A DNA stretch of 59,849 nucleotides from Chloroflexota bacterium. Its GTDB lineage: Bacteria; Chloroflexota; Anaerolineae; Anaerolineales; Villigracilaceae. Positions 17,980 through 25,617 of this stretch are shown here, in pieces (the stretch's first letter is position 1; the number at the start of each line of letters is the position of its first letter). The notes beneath the pieces were generated by a model that saw only the letters and a list, made by a program, of their open reading frames with translations, made no database searches and was not told the origin of the DNA. The translations under genes and the position numbers were made by a program. The stretch covers positions 1-59,849 of the forward strand of contig JAAENC010000064.1 of the NCBI GenBank assembly GCA_024224815.1, written 5' to 3'.

Positions 17980-18525
17980 ATGAGAGAATTACATCCAGAC
18001 CTAAAGCAGGTCATTGTCAGTGAAGAAGATATTCAGAAGCGTATCAAGGAAATGGCCGCGCAAATCGAAAAAGATTACGCCAACGCAGAGCGGATTATTT
18101 TGGTCGGTGTTCTTAAAGGGGCATTCATCTTTCTCGCAGACCTTGCGCGCGCGCTGAGCAAAGAACATGTCGTTGACTTCATCGCAGTCTCAAGCTACGG
18201 GAAATCCGGCTCAGTCGCAGGAGCCGTCCGGATGGTCTTGGATATGCGCGAGCCAATTGTAAATGAACACGTTATCGTCGTAGAAGATATTGTTGATAGC
18301 GGCCACACGCTGGATTATCTTATTCATACCCTCAAAGGGCGGCAGCCCGCATCTCTGAAAACTTGCGCCCTGATCGAGAAAAAACGTGACAAACTGACCG
18401 TTCCTGTCGATTATTTGGGCTTTGATATTCCCGATGTTTGGGTCGTTGGCTACGGGTTGGATTATGCAGAGCGATACCGTACACTCCCCTTTGTTGCCGA
18501 ATTGAAGCCAGAAGCGTATCAGTAA
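17980..18525 (+). CDS. hpt: Hypoxanthine(-guanine) phosphoribosyltransferase
   Basis: A cytosolic purine-salvage enzyme joining hypoxanthine or guanine to PRPP. It has 181 residues, the usual length. Motifs: LVGVLKGAFIFLADL, the PRPP loop VVEDIVDSGHTL and the C-terminal PDVWVVGYGLDYAERYR. The start at 17980 is chosen because AAGGAGA lies seven bases upstream; an in-frame ATG at 17926 adds 18 atypical residues. A hairpin repeat (18531) follows. Confidence 0.95.
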   Translation: MRELHPDLKQVIVSEEDIQKRIKEMAAQIEKDYANAERIILVGVLKGAFIFLADLARALSKEHVVDFIAVSSYGKSGSVAGAVRMVLDMREPIVNEHVIVVEDIVDSGHTLDYLIHTLKGRQPASLKTCALIEKKRDKLTVPVDYLGFDIPDVWVVGYGLDYAERYRTLPFVAELKPEAYQ

Positions 18526-18530
18526 TTAGC

Positions 18531-18569
18531 AGACTTTCGAAGTTTTGAAAATTTCGAAAGTCTTGTTAT
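18531..18569. terminator. Bidirectional hairpin terminator, member of a repeat family
   Basis: AGACTTTCGAA (18531-18541) pairs with TTCGAAAGTCT (18553-18563), followed by TTGTTATTTT on the plus strand. It lies between the convergent hpt and GGDEF genes. The hairpin at 20451 shares the core TTTTG/TTCGAA sequence, so the two flank the GGDEF gene as related repeats. Confidence 0.75.
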
Positions 18570-18570
18570 T

Positions 18571-20220
18571 TTATTCGCCAATATCCGCAAAATTATAAAT
18601 TTCAACCCGATTGCGCCCCTGGCGCTTCGCAACGTATAATGCCTCATCGGCTTTTTGAATAATATCAGGGTGGTCTTTGCCATCGGCAGGATGCGATGCC
18701 AACCCGATTGATGCGGTCACGTTTAATGATAGATCGTTATATTGAACCGACATTTCCTGCAAACTTTTGCGTAGAAACTCAGCGCGTTTCAGCGCCGTCG
18801 CGCAATCCATATCTGGCAGCAAGAGCAAAAACTCCTCACCACCATAGCGACAAGCAAGGTCCGTCTCTCGCGTGATGCTTTGTAACAAACGCGCAGTCTC
18901 CTGAAGTACCACGTCGCCTGCACCGTGACCGTAGGTATCATTGATATTTTTAAAATGGTCGAGGTCTAAAAGCAAAATGCTGATTTCCCTCTGCTTTCTT
19001 TTCATCAGGCCAAACTCACGCTGCAAAAACTCGAACAGATAGCGGCGGTTGTGTAATCCTGTCAATGGGTCGCGAATCGCTTGTTCTTGCAACTCAGCTT
19101 TTAGGTGGGTAATTTCATCCAGTCGCTGTTGTAATTCTTGATTCAAAGAGCGTAGCTTTCGCTCGGACTGTTGCAAACGTTCTTCTGCGATTTTTCGTTC
19201 AGTAACATCTTCCTTAAAAGCAATATAATTTGCGATTTGATCGTTTTCATCCCGAATGGGGGCTATCACGGTAAATTCCCAGTATAAACTGCCGTCTTTG
19301 CGCTTATTGCACAATTCTCCTCGCCACGGCCGCCCGGCTTTGATCGTGTGCCATATCTCATCATAAATAGCAGGCGACATTTCACCGGACTTCAAAGCTT
19401 TGGTATGCATGCCAGTGGTTTCTTGCTGGCTATAACCGGTTAACTCACTAAAATACGGGTTTACATATTCGATCTGCCCTGTGAGATCAGTGATCACTAT
19501 TGAAGACGGGCTTTGTTCAATTGCCTGATGTAACTGCGAGAGTTGGACATTCAAGTTGAGCACTTCGTTGTGCATGCGCTGACTATGGAGCAAGATAAAG
19601 CCAATCGTAAAGACCATAGCAAAAAACATTAAAGCGATATTTGAAAGCACGTTCAAAGTTGCGTTGTGTAACACACCTTCACTAAGAGGTGCAACTGCCC
19701 AAATCAATAAGCGTGCGCTGGTAAGAAAACTGAAAACAAGTAGAAAAACGCTCAAAACACGTGATGCCGCATTTGGACTTTCAACATGGCTCCTGTGCAA
19801 AACCCAAGCTACCTGCAACATAAGAACTACAGTTGGAACCGTAAAAATAAAATTGATCATAAAAGTGCTGGGACGCTCAAAAGAAAAATAATAAAAGAGC
19901 GGCAGCAGAAACAGTGGTAATAGAAAATTAAAAACGGAGAGCCGATTGTTGCCCGCAAAGCGTTTGATCGCTTCTAGTCGAAACACACTGACAAAGATAG
20001 CCAAAACATTGCCAATTACCGAGCTTAAAAAAGTCGGCAAAACATCTTGTGTTGCCAGCAAGCTAAATGTGATCGAGATACAGAGTATGGATGCCACCCA
20101 GTATATGTACCCGGGATACGTCTTCTGCGCAGAACGAAAAATTAGAAGCACAAAAAACAAGCTCAAGTTCATCAAAGCAAGACTTAGCAGCAATGTGCGC
20201 ACATCCAGTGTTATCTCCAT
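18571..20220 (-). CDS. Membrane-bound PAS-GGDEF diguanylate cyclase
   Basis: Makes cyclic di-GMP from two GTP. The 549 residues comprise seven hydrophobic segments (about 1-215), a PAS domain (about 230-350; SSIVITDLTGQIEYVNPYF and GYSQQE), a short coiled coil (RSLNQELQQRLDEITHLKAE) and a GGDEF domain with active-site GGEEF (CRYGGEEFLLLLP). The RETD I-site lies five residues before it, so product inhibition is likely. The start is supported by GGAG eight bases upstream. It is transcribed alone, bounded by related hairpins. The sensed signal is unknown. Confidence 0.94.
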   Translation of the reverse strand: MEITLDVRTLLLSLALMNLSLFFVLLIFRSAQKTYPGYIYWVASILCISITFSLLATQDVLPTFLSSVIGNVLAIFVSVFRLEAIKRFAGNNRLSVFNFLLPLFLLPLFYYFSFERPSTFMINFIFTVPTVVLMLQVAWVLHRSHVESPNAASRVLSVFLLVFSFLTSARLLIWAVAPLSEGVLHNATLNVLSNIALMFFAMVFTIGFILLHSQRMHNEVLNLNVQLSQLHQAIEQSPSSIVITDLTGQIEYVNPYFSELTGYSQQETTGMHTKALKSGEMSPAIYDEIWHTIKAGRPWRGELCNKRKDGSLYWEFTVIAPIRDENDQIANYIAFKEDVTERKIAEERLQQSERKLRSLNQELQQRLDEITHLKAELQEQAIRDPLTGLHNRRYLFEFLQREFGLMKRKQREISILLLDLDHFKNINDTYGHGAGDVVLQETARLLQSITRETDLACRYGGEEFLLLLPDMDCATALKRAEFLRKSLQEMSVQYNDLSLNVTASIGLASHPADGKDHPDIIQKADEALYVAKRQGRNRVEIYNFADIGE

Positions 20221-20450
20221 AAGATGGTCTCCGAGGTTCTTAAATAGAGGTCTCTATCAGAAATAAGAATATATTGTCCGCAAGTCGCTAACTCTCTCAA
20301 AAATACTATAAGAAAAACTGTAGAGCGCTAACTGATAAAGCAAAAAGCACCTCTTCTTATGTATTCTACTGCAGGATATTCCTATCTTGGACATAGGTTA
20401 TTTTGTCTCAGCAGGGGGAAATTTATTTCTTTTTCTCTTGAGCTGTTTAA

Positions 20451-20484
20451 AGGCTTCCGAAGTTTTGGGAACTTCGAAAGCCTT
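20451..20484. terminator. Hairpin terminator downstream of the activase, related to 18531
   Basis: AGGCTTCCGAAGTT (20451-20464) pairs with AACTTCGAAAGCCT (20470-20483) with one mismatch. On the plus strand CTTTTTTAA follows; on the minus strand the tract is short. It lies just past the activase stop (20487). The stretch 20221-20450 upstream of the GGDEF gene holds no gene I can support. Confidence 0.6.
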
Positions 20485-20486
20485 TT

Positions 20487-21392
20487 TTAACCACCTATAA
20501 TCGTATCAAGCCCATATTCAGCAAAAATCGCCACGGCTTTCTCCTGCTCTTCTTCGCTAGGCTCTTCCATCGTACCAGAGTCATATTCCCCGCCCAGCTT
20601 CTGGTATTTCCGCGCAGCGATATTGTGATAGGGGAGCAAATTTACCCTTTTCTTTTCCCCCGCTAATTTAGCAATAAATTCTGCCGTAGCACGGATATTC
20701 TCTTCATCCGCATTCACGCCTTTAACCAGCGGGATGCGGATATTAATCGTCGCGCCCGTTTCAGCGAGAATTTGCAAATTTTCAAGAATCTGCTCGTTGG
20801 GAACGCCCGTCCATGATTTATGCTTGCTACTGTCCATCAGCTTTAGATCGTAAAGAAAATGATCCGTGCGTTTCGCGACTTCGAGCAAGGTTTCCGTTTT
20901 CGCCAAACCCGTTGTGTCCACTGTACGATGGATGCCGCGTTCGCCACATTCATCGAGTAACTCAATCAAAAAGTCGGCATGCTGGAGCGGCTCCCCACCA
21001 GAGAAGGTCACACCACCGCCAGATTGATCGAAGAAGACACGCTCTTTTTCGATTTTTTCCATGATCTCTTCTTTGCTCATCGTTTGGCCAGACATCTCAG
21101 TCGCTTTGGTGGGGCAGACATCCGCGCAAATGCCACAGAGCTTGCATATCTCAGGATCAGTAACGATGCCTTGCAGGGTCAGTTCGCAAGCATTTTCAGG
21201 GCAGGCTTCCACACAGGTGTTGCAGCCAATACATTTATCGGCGGTGTAGAGCTTTTGGGGATGCGGAGAAATGCTTTCAGGGTTATGACACCACGCGCAG
21301 GAGAGCGGACATCCCTTTGTGAAAATAGTGGTACGGATGCCGGGGCCATCGTTGATGGCGTATCGTTTTATGTCGAATATTAAAGGTTGCAT
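20487..21392 (-). CDS. Glycyl-radical enzyme activase (radical SAM, with ferredoxin insert)
   Basis: Generates the glycyl radical on its partner enzyme by S-adenosylmethionine cleavage. 301 residues. The radical SAM cluster is Cys28, Cys32 and Cys35 (GCPLSCAWCHN); an insert carries two more [4Fe-4S] motifs, Cys54/57/60/64 (CIGCNTCVEAC) and Cys83/86/89/93 (CKLCGICADVC). This 8-Cys insert marks activases of glycyl radical eliminases and decarboxylases, not classical PflA. The partner gene lies 295 bp upstream in the same direction, with two repeat elements in between. No clear ribosome site precedes the ATG. Confidence 0.93.
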   Translation of the reverse strand: MQPLIFDIKRYAINDGPGIRTTIFTKGCPLSCAWCHNPESISPHPQKLYTADKCIGCNTCVEACPENACELTLQGIVTDPEICKLCGICADVCPTKATEMSGQTMSKEEIMEKIEKERVFFDQSGGGVTFSGGEPLQHADFLIELLDECGERGIHRTVDTTGLAKTETLLEVAKRTDHFLYDLKLMDSSKHKSWTGVPNEQILENLQILAETGATINIRIPLVKGVNADEENIRATAEFIAKLAGEKKRVNLLPYHNIAARKYQKLGGEYDSGTMEEPSEEEQEKAVAIFAEYGLDTIIGG

Positions 21393-21408
21393 ATTATTTC
21401 AGCGCGAT

Positions 21409-21502
21409 GTCATTGCGAGGAGCACGCTCTTGCGACGTGGCAATCTCCCACGCAGAGAGGGAGATTGCTTCACCCCGAAAAGCATCGAGGTTCGCAAAGA
21501 CA
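21409..21502. repeat. GTCATTGCGAGG palindromic repeat, copy 1 (intergenic)
   Basis: Begins GTCATTGCGAGGAGC and ends AGGTTCGCAAAGAC, with inner inverted arms GGCAATCTCCC and GGGAGATTGCTTC. It is about 94 bp and sits in the activase/glycyl radical enzyme gap. Four further copies are at 27983, 38734, 55430 and 55811. Confidence 0.75.
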
Positions 21503-21585
21503 TGCCTTTGGTGGGATTAAGTAATTCACCATATCTCCACCGATTAAACGGAAACAAGCCCAAAACAAGCGTGGCATGGCGAAAA

Positions 21586-21678
21586 ACCTGTCAGGCTTCA
21601 TTCGAATCTAAGAAATATTGAACATCTCCTTATCCGAAAAATATTATCCAAAAAGGCTCTGTTAAAACCTGACAGGTT
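21586..21678. repeat. MITE-like element, copy A, with terminal inverted repeats
   Basis: Bounded by ACCTGTCAGG (21586) and the inverted AACCTGACAGGTT (to 21678), spaced 81 bases. Copy B (24176-24267) has the same ends and the same 81-base spacing. The inner sequence is related in its right half (TCCAAAAAGG versus TCCAAAAGAT ahead of the right terminus). The two copies stand 8 bp past the stop and 29 bp before the start of the glycyl radical enzyme gene. Confidence 0.65.
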
Positions 21679-21686
21679 TAGTCATC

Positions 21687-24146
21687 CTAAAAAGCCTCAT
21701 TCTGCGTGCGCTCGATAACTTCCTGCTGGAGGTCGGCATTCATGTCGTTGAAATAGTCGCTGTAGCCAGCCATGCGGACGAGCAAATCCTTGTAATCATC
21801 GGGGTTTTCCTGCGCAGCAAGGAGCGTGGCCGTATCGACGATATTGAACTGGATATGATGCCCGCCGAGTGTGAAATAGCTGCGAATGAGATGCCCGAGT
21901 TTCTTAATATCTTCGTCGCGTTTGAGAAGACTGGGCAGAAAACGCTGATTGAGTAACGTGCCGCCGGATTTTGTGTGGTCGATTTTCGTGAGCGATTTAA
22001 TAACCGCAGAAGGCCCATTTGTGTCCGCGCCGTGTGAGGGAGACGTACCATCGGAGATAGATTTGCCCGCCAAACGGCCGTTGGGCGTCGCGCCCATGAC
22101 CTTGCCGAAATAGACGTGGCAGGTGGTGGAGAGCATATTTAGATGATATTGCCCGCCCTTGATATTGGGCTGTCCGTCGATAAGACCGAAAAGATCTTCG
22201 TAGACACGAAGAGCAATATCATCGGCGTAATCGTCATCGTTTCCGAAAAAAGGCGTGCGATTCATAATGGTCTGGCGCATAAACTCTTCGCCTTCAAAGT
22301 TTTTGCCGACCGCGTCAAGCATTTGCTGCATAGTGAACTTTTCGTCTTCAAAAACATATTTTTTAAGTGTTGTTAGACTATCGGTAGTCGTCCCCAGCCC
22401 CGTGCATTGAATATAGCTGGTGTTATAACGCGGCCCACCATTATAATAATCTTTGCCTGTCGAAATACAATCTTCGATGACGACCGAGAGGAATGGCGCG
22501 GGCGCATATTTGGCAAACATGCGGTCAATATAATTGCTGACTCGGATTTTCTGGTCGATGACAAAAGCGAGTTGCTGACGAAATGCCATATAAAGTTCTT
22601 CAAAGGATTTAAAATCCCGCGGATCGCCCGTGCGGATGCCTGCTACCTTGCCCGTGACAGGGTCGGTGCCATTATTCAGGGTCACTTCGAGAATCTTCGG
22701 CACGTTCAAATATCCCGTTAACAAATACGCTTCCTTACCAAATGCGCCGACTTCGATACATCCACTGCATCCGCCTTCGCGGGCATCTTCGAGCGTTTTG
22801 CCCTGACGGAGCATTTCGAGAATATAAACATCAGGGTTGAAAATGGATGGATAACCATGCCCCTGCCGAATAACGTGTGCGGCGGCGTGGAGGAAACGGT
22901 CGGGCGTTTTGGTGCTGACGTGCACCGAGTTGCCAGGCTGCAAAACGTGCAATTCTTCGACAATATCGAGCACAAGATAGGAAACTTCGCTAACGCCATC
23001 TGAGCCATCGCGCTTGACACCGCCGAGATTGATATTGGTGAAATCGTTATAGGTTCCGCTCTCACGCGCCGTGATGCCGACTTTCGGCGGCGCGGGGTGA
23101 TTATTAACTTTGATCCAGAAACAGGAGAGTAATTCTTTGGCTTCGTCACGAGTCAGCGAACCATCGGCAATTTCTTTTTCGTAGAATGGCGCGAGATGCT
23201 GGTCAAAATGACCGGGATTCATCGCATCCCAACCGTTGAGTTCTGTAATCGTCCCCAAGTGGACAAACCAGTACATTTGAATGGCTTCCCAGAAATTTCG
23301 CGGGGCATTCGCGGGGACATGGCGACAGACTTTGGCGATATCGAGCAATTCTGCCTGACGTTGTTCATCACGCTCATTTTCTGCCATCTCTTCTGCGAGA
23401 TCGGCATGGCGTTCAGCAAAAACGATCACAGCATCGCAGGAGACTGCCATCGCTTTCCATTGCTCAGCTTTATCAGTTGCTTCGGGATCATTCAGATAAT
23501 CGAGCGCGGCGATATTTTCTTCGATCTCACGTTTGAAATCGAGCATCCCTTTTTGGTAGATTTTGCCATCCAATGCGGTATGACCGGGGGCGCGCTGCTC
23601 CATAAATTCGGTGAAAAGACCCGCCTGATAGGCCGCTTTCCATTCTTCGGGAACGTGATTAAAAATCCGCTCGCGCTGGGTTTTGCCCTCCCAATAGGGG
23701 ATCACTTCGCGCTCGTAAGTGTCAATATCTTCCTGTGTGGTGTAGTAGGGCTGCATATCGCGCGTATTGAGCACGTTGAAATCATCCACGCTATGACAGG
23801 TCAACTCAGGGAATGTAGGAATAGCTTTAGGCTTTGGCCCGCGTTCCCCGACGATTAATTCATCATCGGCAAGATAAATTGTTTTCTTCTGACAATGATC
23901 GAGAAAATTCATCGCCCGCAAAAGGGGAATAGAATATTTGCCGTAATTCTCTTTATAAAATGCGGTTTCGTGCAAGGCGCGCTCGATGGAGATGGTTGGC
24001 TCCATCTCCACGCTTATTTTACGCAAACGCTGGATGCGCGAATTCATCCCCGGGCCGATCTTATCTTCAAGCGGGGCGTAGAAATTTCCTTCTGCTTTCG
24101 CAGGGCGTTCGGGAATGGGATTATCAACTTTAACTTTTTCAAACAT
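21687..24146 (-). CDS. Glycyl radical enzyme, eliminase/dehydratase type
   Basis: An 819-residue oxygen-sensitive enzyme that uses a glycyl radical to make a thiyl radical on the active-site cysteine. Cys463-x-Glu465 in GCSGCIEVGAFGKE, with Glu two residues after Cys, marks the eliminase/dehydratase branch; pyruvate formate-lyase has Cys-Cys. The radical site is Gly794 in RMAGYSDYF. The pattern is closest to what I recall of trans-4-hydroxyproline dehydratase-like enzymes, but the substrate is not proven. The start at 24146 is set by AAGGAGAG seven bases upstream; 20 extra in-frame residues further up lack a ribosome site. Its activase is downstream. Confidence 0.93.
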   Translation of the reverse strand: MFEKVKVDNPIPERPAKAEGNFYAPLEDKIGPGMNSRIQRLRKISVEMEPTISIERALHETAFYKENYGKYSIPLLRAMNFLDHCQKKTIYLADDELIVGERGPKPKAIPTFPELTCHSVDDFNVLNTRDMQPYYTTQEDIDTYEREVIPYWEGKTQRERIFNHVPEEWKAAYQAGLFTEFMEQRAPGHTALDGKIYQKGMLDFKREIEENIAALDYLNDPEATDKAEQWKAMAVSCDAVIVFAERHADLAEEMAENERDEQRQAELLDIAKVCRHVPANAPRNFWEAIQMYWFVHLGTITELNGWDAMNPGHFDQHLAPFYEKEIADGSLTRDEAKELLSCFWIKVNNHPAPPKVGITARESGTYNDFTNINLGGVKRDGSDGVSEVSYLVLDIVEELHVLQPGNSVHVSTKTPDRFLHAAAHVIRQGHGYPSIFNPDVYILEMLRQGKTLEDAREGGCSGCIEVGAFGKEAYLLTGYLNVPKILEVTLNNGTDPVTGKVAGIRTGDPRDFKSFEELYMAFRQQLAFVIDQKIRVSNYIDRMFAKYAPAPFLSVVIEDCISTGKDYYNGGPRYNTSYIQCTGLGTTTDSLTTLKKYVFEDEKFTMQQMLDAVGKNFEGEEFMRQTIMNRTPFFGNDDDYADDIALRVYEDLFGLIDGQPNIKGGQYHLNMLSTTCHVYFGKVMGATPNGRLAGKSISDGTSPSHGADTNGPSAVIKSLTKIDHTKSGGTLLNQRFLPSLLKRDEDIKKLGHLIRSYFTLGGHHIQFNIVDTATLLAAQENPDDYKDLLVRMAGYSDYFNDMNADLQQEVIERTQNEAF

Positions 24147-24175
24147 GGGTCTCTCCTTAATAAGTTCTGGTTTAG

Positions 24176-24267
24176 ACCTGTCAGGTTTCAAAAAACACCT
24201 TTTCAAAAAGGCTTTTCCCTGTCCTGAATCATCTTGTCCAAAAGATGACCATTAAAACCTGACAGGT
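24176..24267. repeat. MITE-like element, copy B
   Basis: Runs from ACCTGTCAGGTTT (24176) to AAACCTGACAGGT (24267), with near-perfect terminal inverted repeats of about 13 bp. The termini are 81 bases apart, as in copy A at 21586. It lies in the leader of the glycyl radical enzyme and probably forms a long hairpin in its mRNA if the promoter is upstream. Confidence 0.65.
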
Positions 24268-24308
24268 CTCAATAAATCATTAAATTTTCAAAAAAAGGGG
24301 GAATAATG

Positions 24309-24386
24309 CTATTTGTAGAGCATCAGGCAGCTAAAGAGACGGCGGTAGCTTTTGCATAAACTTTTGGGAAGAATATTCTTTGCCAT
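24309..24386 (-). CDS. Possible 25-residue leader peptide
   Basis: ATG at 24386 has a good site (AGGAGATAAAG) and reads MAKNILPKSLCKSYRRLFSC and then LMLYK, stop. It is in the 395-base gap upstream of the glycyl radical enzyme. Its ribosome site lies in the hairpin at 24393-24417. The peptide is basic and matches no family I know; it could be chance or a decayed gene. Confidence 0.3.
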   Translation of the reverse strand: MAKNILPKSLCKSYRRLFSCLMLYK

Positions 24387-24392
24387 CTTTAT

Positions 24393-24417
24393 CTCCTGTG
24401 CTCAAAATATACAGGAG
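24393..24417 (-). promoter_or_regulatory. Hairpin over the ribosome site of the leader ORF
   Basis: CTCCTGT (24393-24399) pairs with ACAGGAG (24411-24417). On the minus strand the 3' arm contains AGGAG of the small reading frame at 24386. It could switch translation of that frame. Outside this and copy B, the rest of 24268-24541 holds nothing I can support. Confidence 0.3.
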
Positions 24418-24541
24418 GAGGTTGAGAGAGTCAAGTTATTTGGGGAAGTGGCAACTCTATATTTTGAAAGGGAGATATTCGGTGCTATAGCGTTTTTCAG
24501 GCTAACGCCCACTTATGAGATTCGTGTTGGCTAAAATCCCT

Positions 24542-24868
24542 TTAGGCAGCGAGAGTACGATATCGGATTCCCCATTTATAGATTTCAGCCAGAATAGGCT
24601 CCATCGTTTCACCTAATTTAGTCAAAGAATACTCAACCTTTGGCGGGACTTCAGCGTACACTTTTCGATGTACTAAGCCATCGGCTTCTAGTTCCCGTAA
24701 TTGTTTAGTCAGCATTCTCTGTGTAATTGTTGGCATAAATCGCTTTAATTCACCAAAACGTTTCTTCCCATCTAACATATGATAAAGAATAATCCCCTTC
24801 CATTTTCCGCCAATCACTTGCAGAGTACTTTCAATAGGGCAGTTTTCAATTCCATGAACAATTTCCAC
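24542..24868 (-). CDS. HxlR-family winged-helix regulator
   Basis: A 108-residue regulator with the typical [19 protein letters not shown] opening (Cys near the N-terminus, then the winged helix) and [20 protein letters not shown] recognition-helix region. Many HxlR proteins sense reactive electrophiles or redox state by that Cys. I prefer GTG 24868 because GGAG lies five bases upstream; the in-frame ATG at 24907 would place the start inside the operator. It is divergent from the DUF5519-like gene and probably controls it and itself. Confidence 0.9.
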   Translation of the reverse strand: MEIVHGIENCPIESTLQVIGGKWKGIILYHMLDGKKRFGELKRFMPTITQRMLTKQLRELEADGLVHRKVYAEVPPKVEYSLTKLGETMEPILAEIYKWGIRYRTLAA

Positions 24869-24879
24869 ATCAACTCCAA

Positions 24880-24899
24880 TAGTATACAAATTGATACTA
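24880..24899. promoter_or_regulatory. Inverted-repeat operator for the HxlR regulator
   Basis: TAGTAT-acaaattg-ATACTA is a perfect inverted repeat with six-base arms, 11 bases upstream of the GTG start of the HxlR gene. A related TATATACTATC stretch lies at about 24938-24948 nearer the divergent gene. HxlR proteins commonly bind such TA-rich dyads between divergent genes. Confidence 0.6.
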
Positions 24900-24983
24900 T
24901 AACACAAAAAAGTGCGTACTTGTTATTTTAGAGTGTATATACTATCATGCATCAATACTTTAGTAAATGATTAGGAGTTCATA

Positions 24984-25487
24984 ATGAATACACATACACA
25001 ATTCCAATTACCCAAGCGAACTGGTCAACCACCAATCACGGGTCAGAAACCACCACAGCTTCAATTTTCCGATCAAAGCCCCAGCGCTATTCGAGATGCA
25101 CTTAAGACATGGGCTTTTGCAAATATCCCACAAACGCTAGAGCATGACACATTAATTTCTGTGCCCTCATCACGGGCACTTTGGCTTGATGAGGAAACCC
25201 CCGTCACACATGAAAATGCCTTTATGCCACCAATGGGTAGCCGTGAATATGCTCATGTTCATGAGGACGGTAGCATTCATGTTATGCTACCTAAAGAGAT
25301 TGAAGAAAAAATTCTTCTCAAGAAATGGGGATTGAGACATCCTTGGTACGATCGGGGTGTAAAAGAGGTGTTGGTCTATGCCCCACGTGACGAAGCAGAA
25401 CTAACGATTATAAAATACATTCTTATAGAATCGTATCGCTATATAACTGGTGATCTGGAAGCTGATATTTCACTAGAACAGAAATAG
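24984..25487 (+). CDS. DUF5519 (luciferase-domain-like) family protein
   Basis: A 167-residue soluble protein. Residues 85-160 carry a conserved-looking core: SREYAHVHEDGSIHVMLP, WGLRHPWYDRGVKEVLVYAP and DEAELTIIKYILIESYRYITG. I recognise this from small proteins labelled luciferase-domain or DUF5519, whose reaction is unknown. The N-terminal 50 residues are rich in Pro, Gln and Thr. It is divergent from the HxlR gene, so it is the likely target of that regulator. TTAGGAGTT precedes the ATG. Confidence 0.7.
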   Translation: MNTHTQFQLPKRTGQPPITGQKPPQLQFSDQSPSAIRDALKTWAFANIPQTLEHDTLISVPSSRALWLDEETPVTHENAFMPPMGSREYAHVHEDGSIHVMLPKEIEEKILLKKWGLRHPWYDRGVKEVLVYAPRDEAELTIIKYILIESYRYITGDLEADISLEQK

Positions 25488-25500
25488 ATTAGCTTTTACT

Positions 25501-25577
25501 CGTTCGCCCTTCAACTGCTTAAACTTTGCGTTCCTTTCCAAATAACGCATCAGCTTTAAGTTGTTGTTAGGGCGACG
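25501..25577. repeat. attC-like imperfect palindrome after the DUF5519 gene
   Basis: CGTTCGCCC (25501) is mirrored by GGGCGACG (to 25577); inside, CAACTGCTTAAA faces TTTAAGTTGTTG and TGCGTT faces AACGCA. The right end reads GTTAGGG. Shape and position (just after a reading frame) recall an integron attC, but the R' box differs from GTTRRRY at the last base, and the left box is not RYYYAAC. Confidence 0.3.
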
Positions 25578-25617
25578 CTTTGTTTGTAAAACGACTTTGT
25601 ATTCCCATATTCGGTTT

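Noticed and set aside
21687-24146. Pyruvate formate-lyase
   Set aside because: The active site has Cys-x-Glu, not the Cys-Cys of PFL, and the activase has the eight-Cys insert typical of eliminase-type systems.
24352-24534. 60-codon frame on the plus strand
   Set aside because: It lies in the leader region with no ribosome site and no family pattern.
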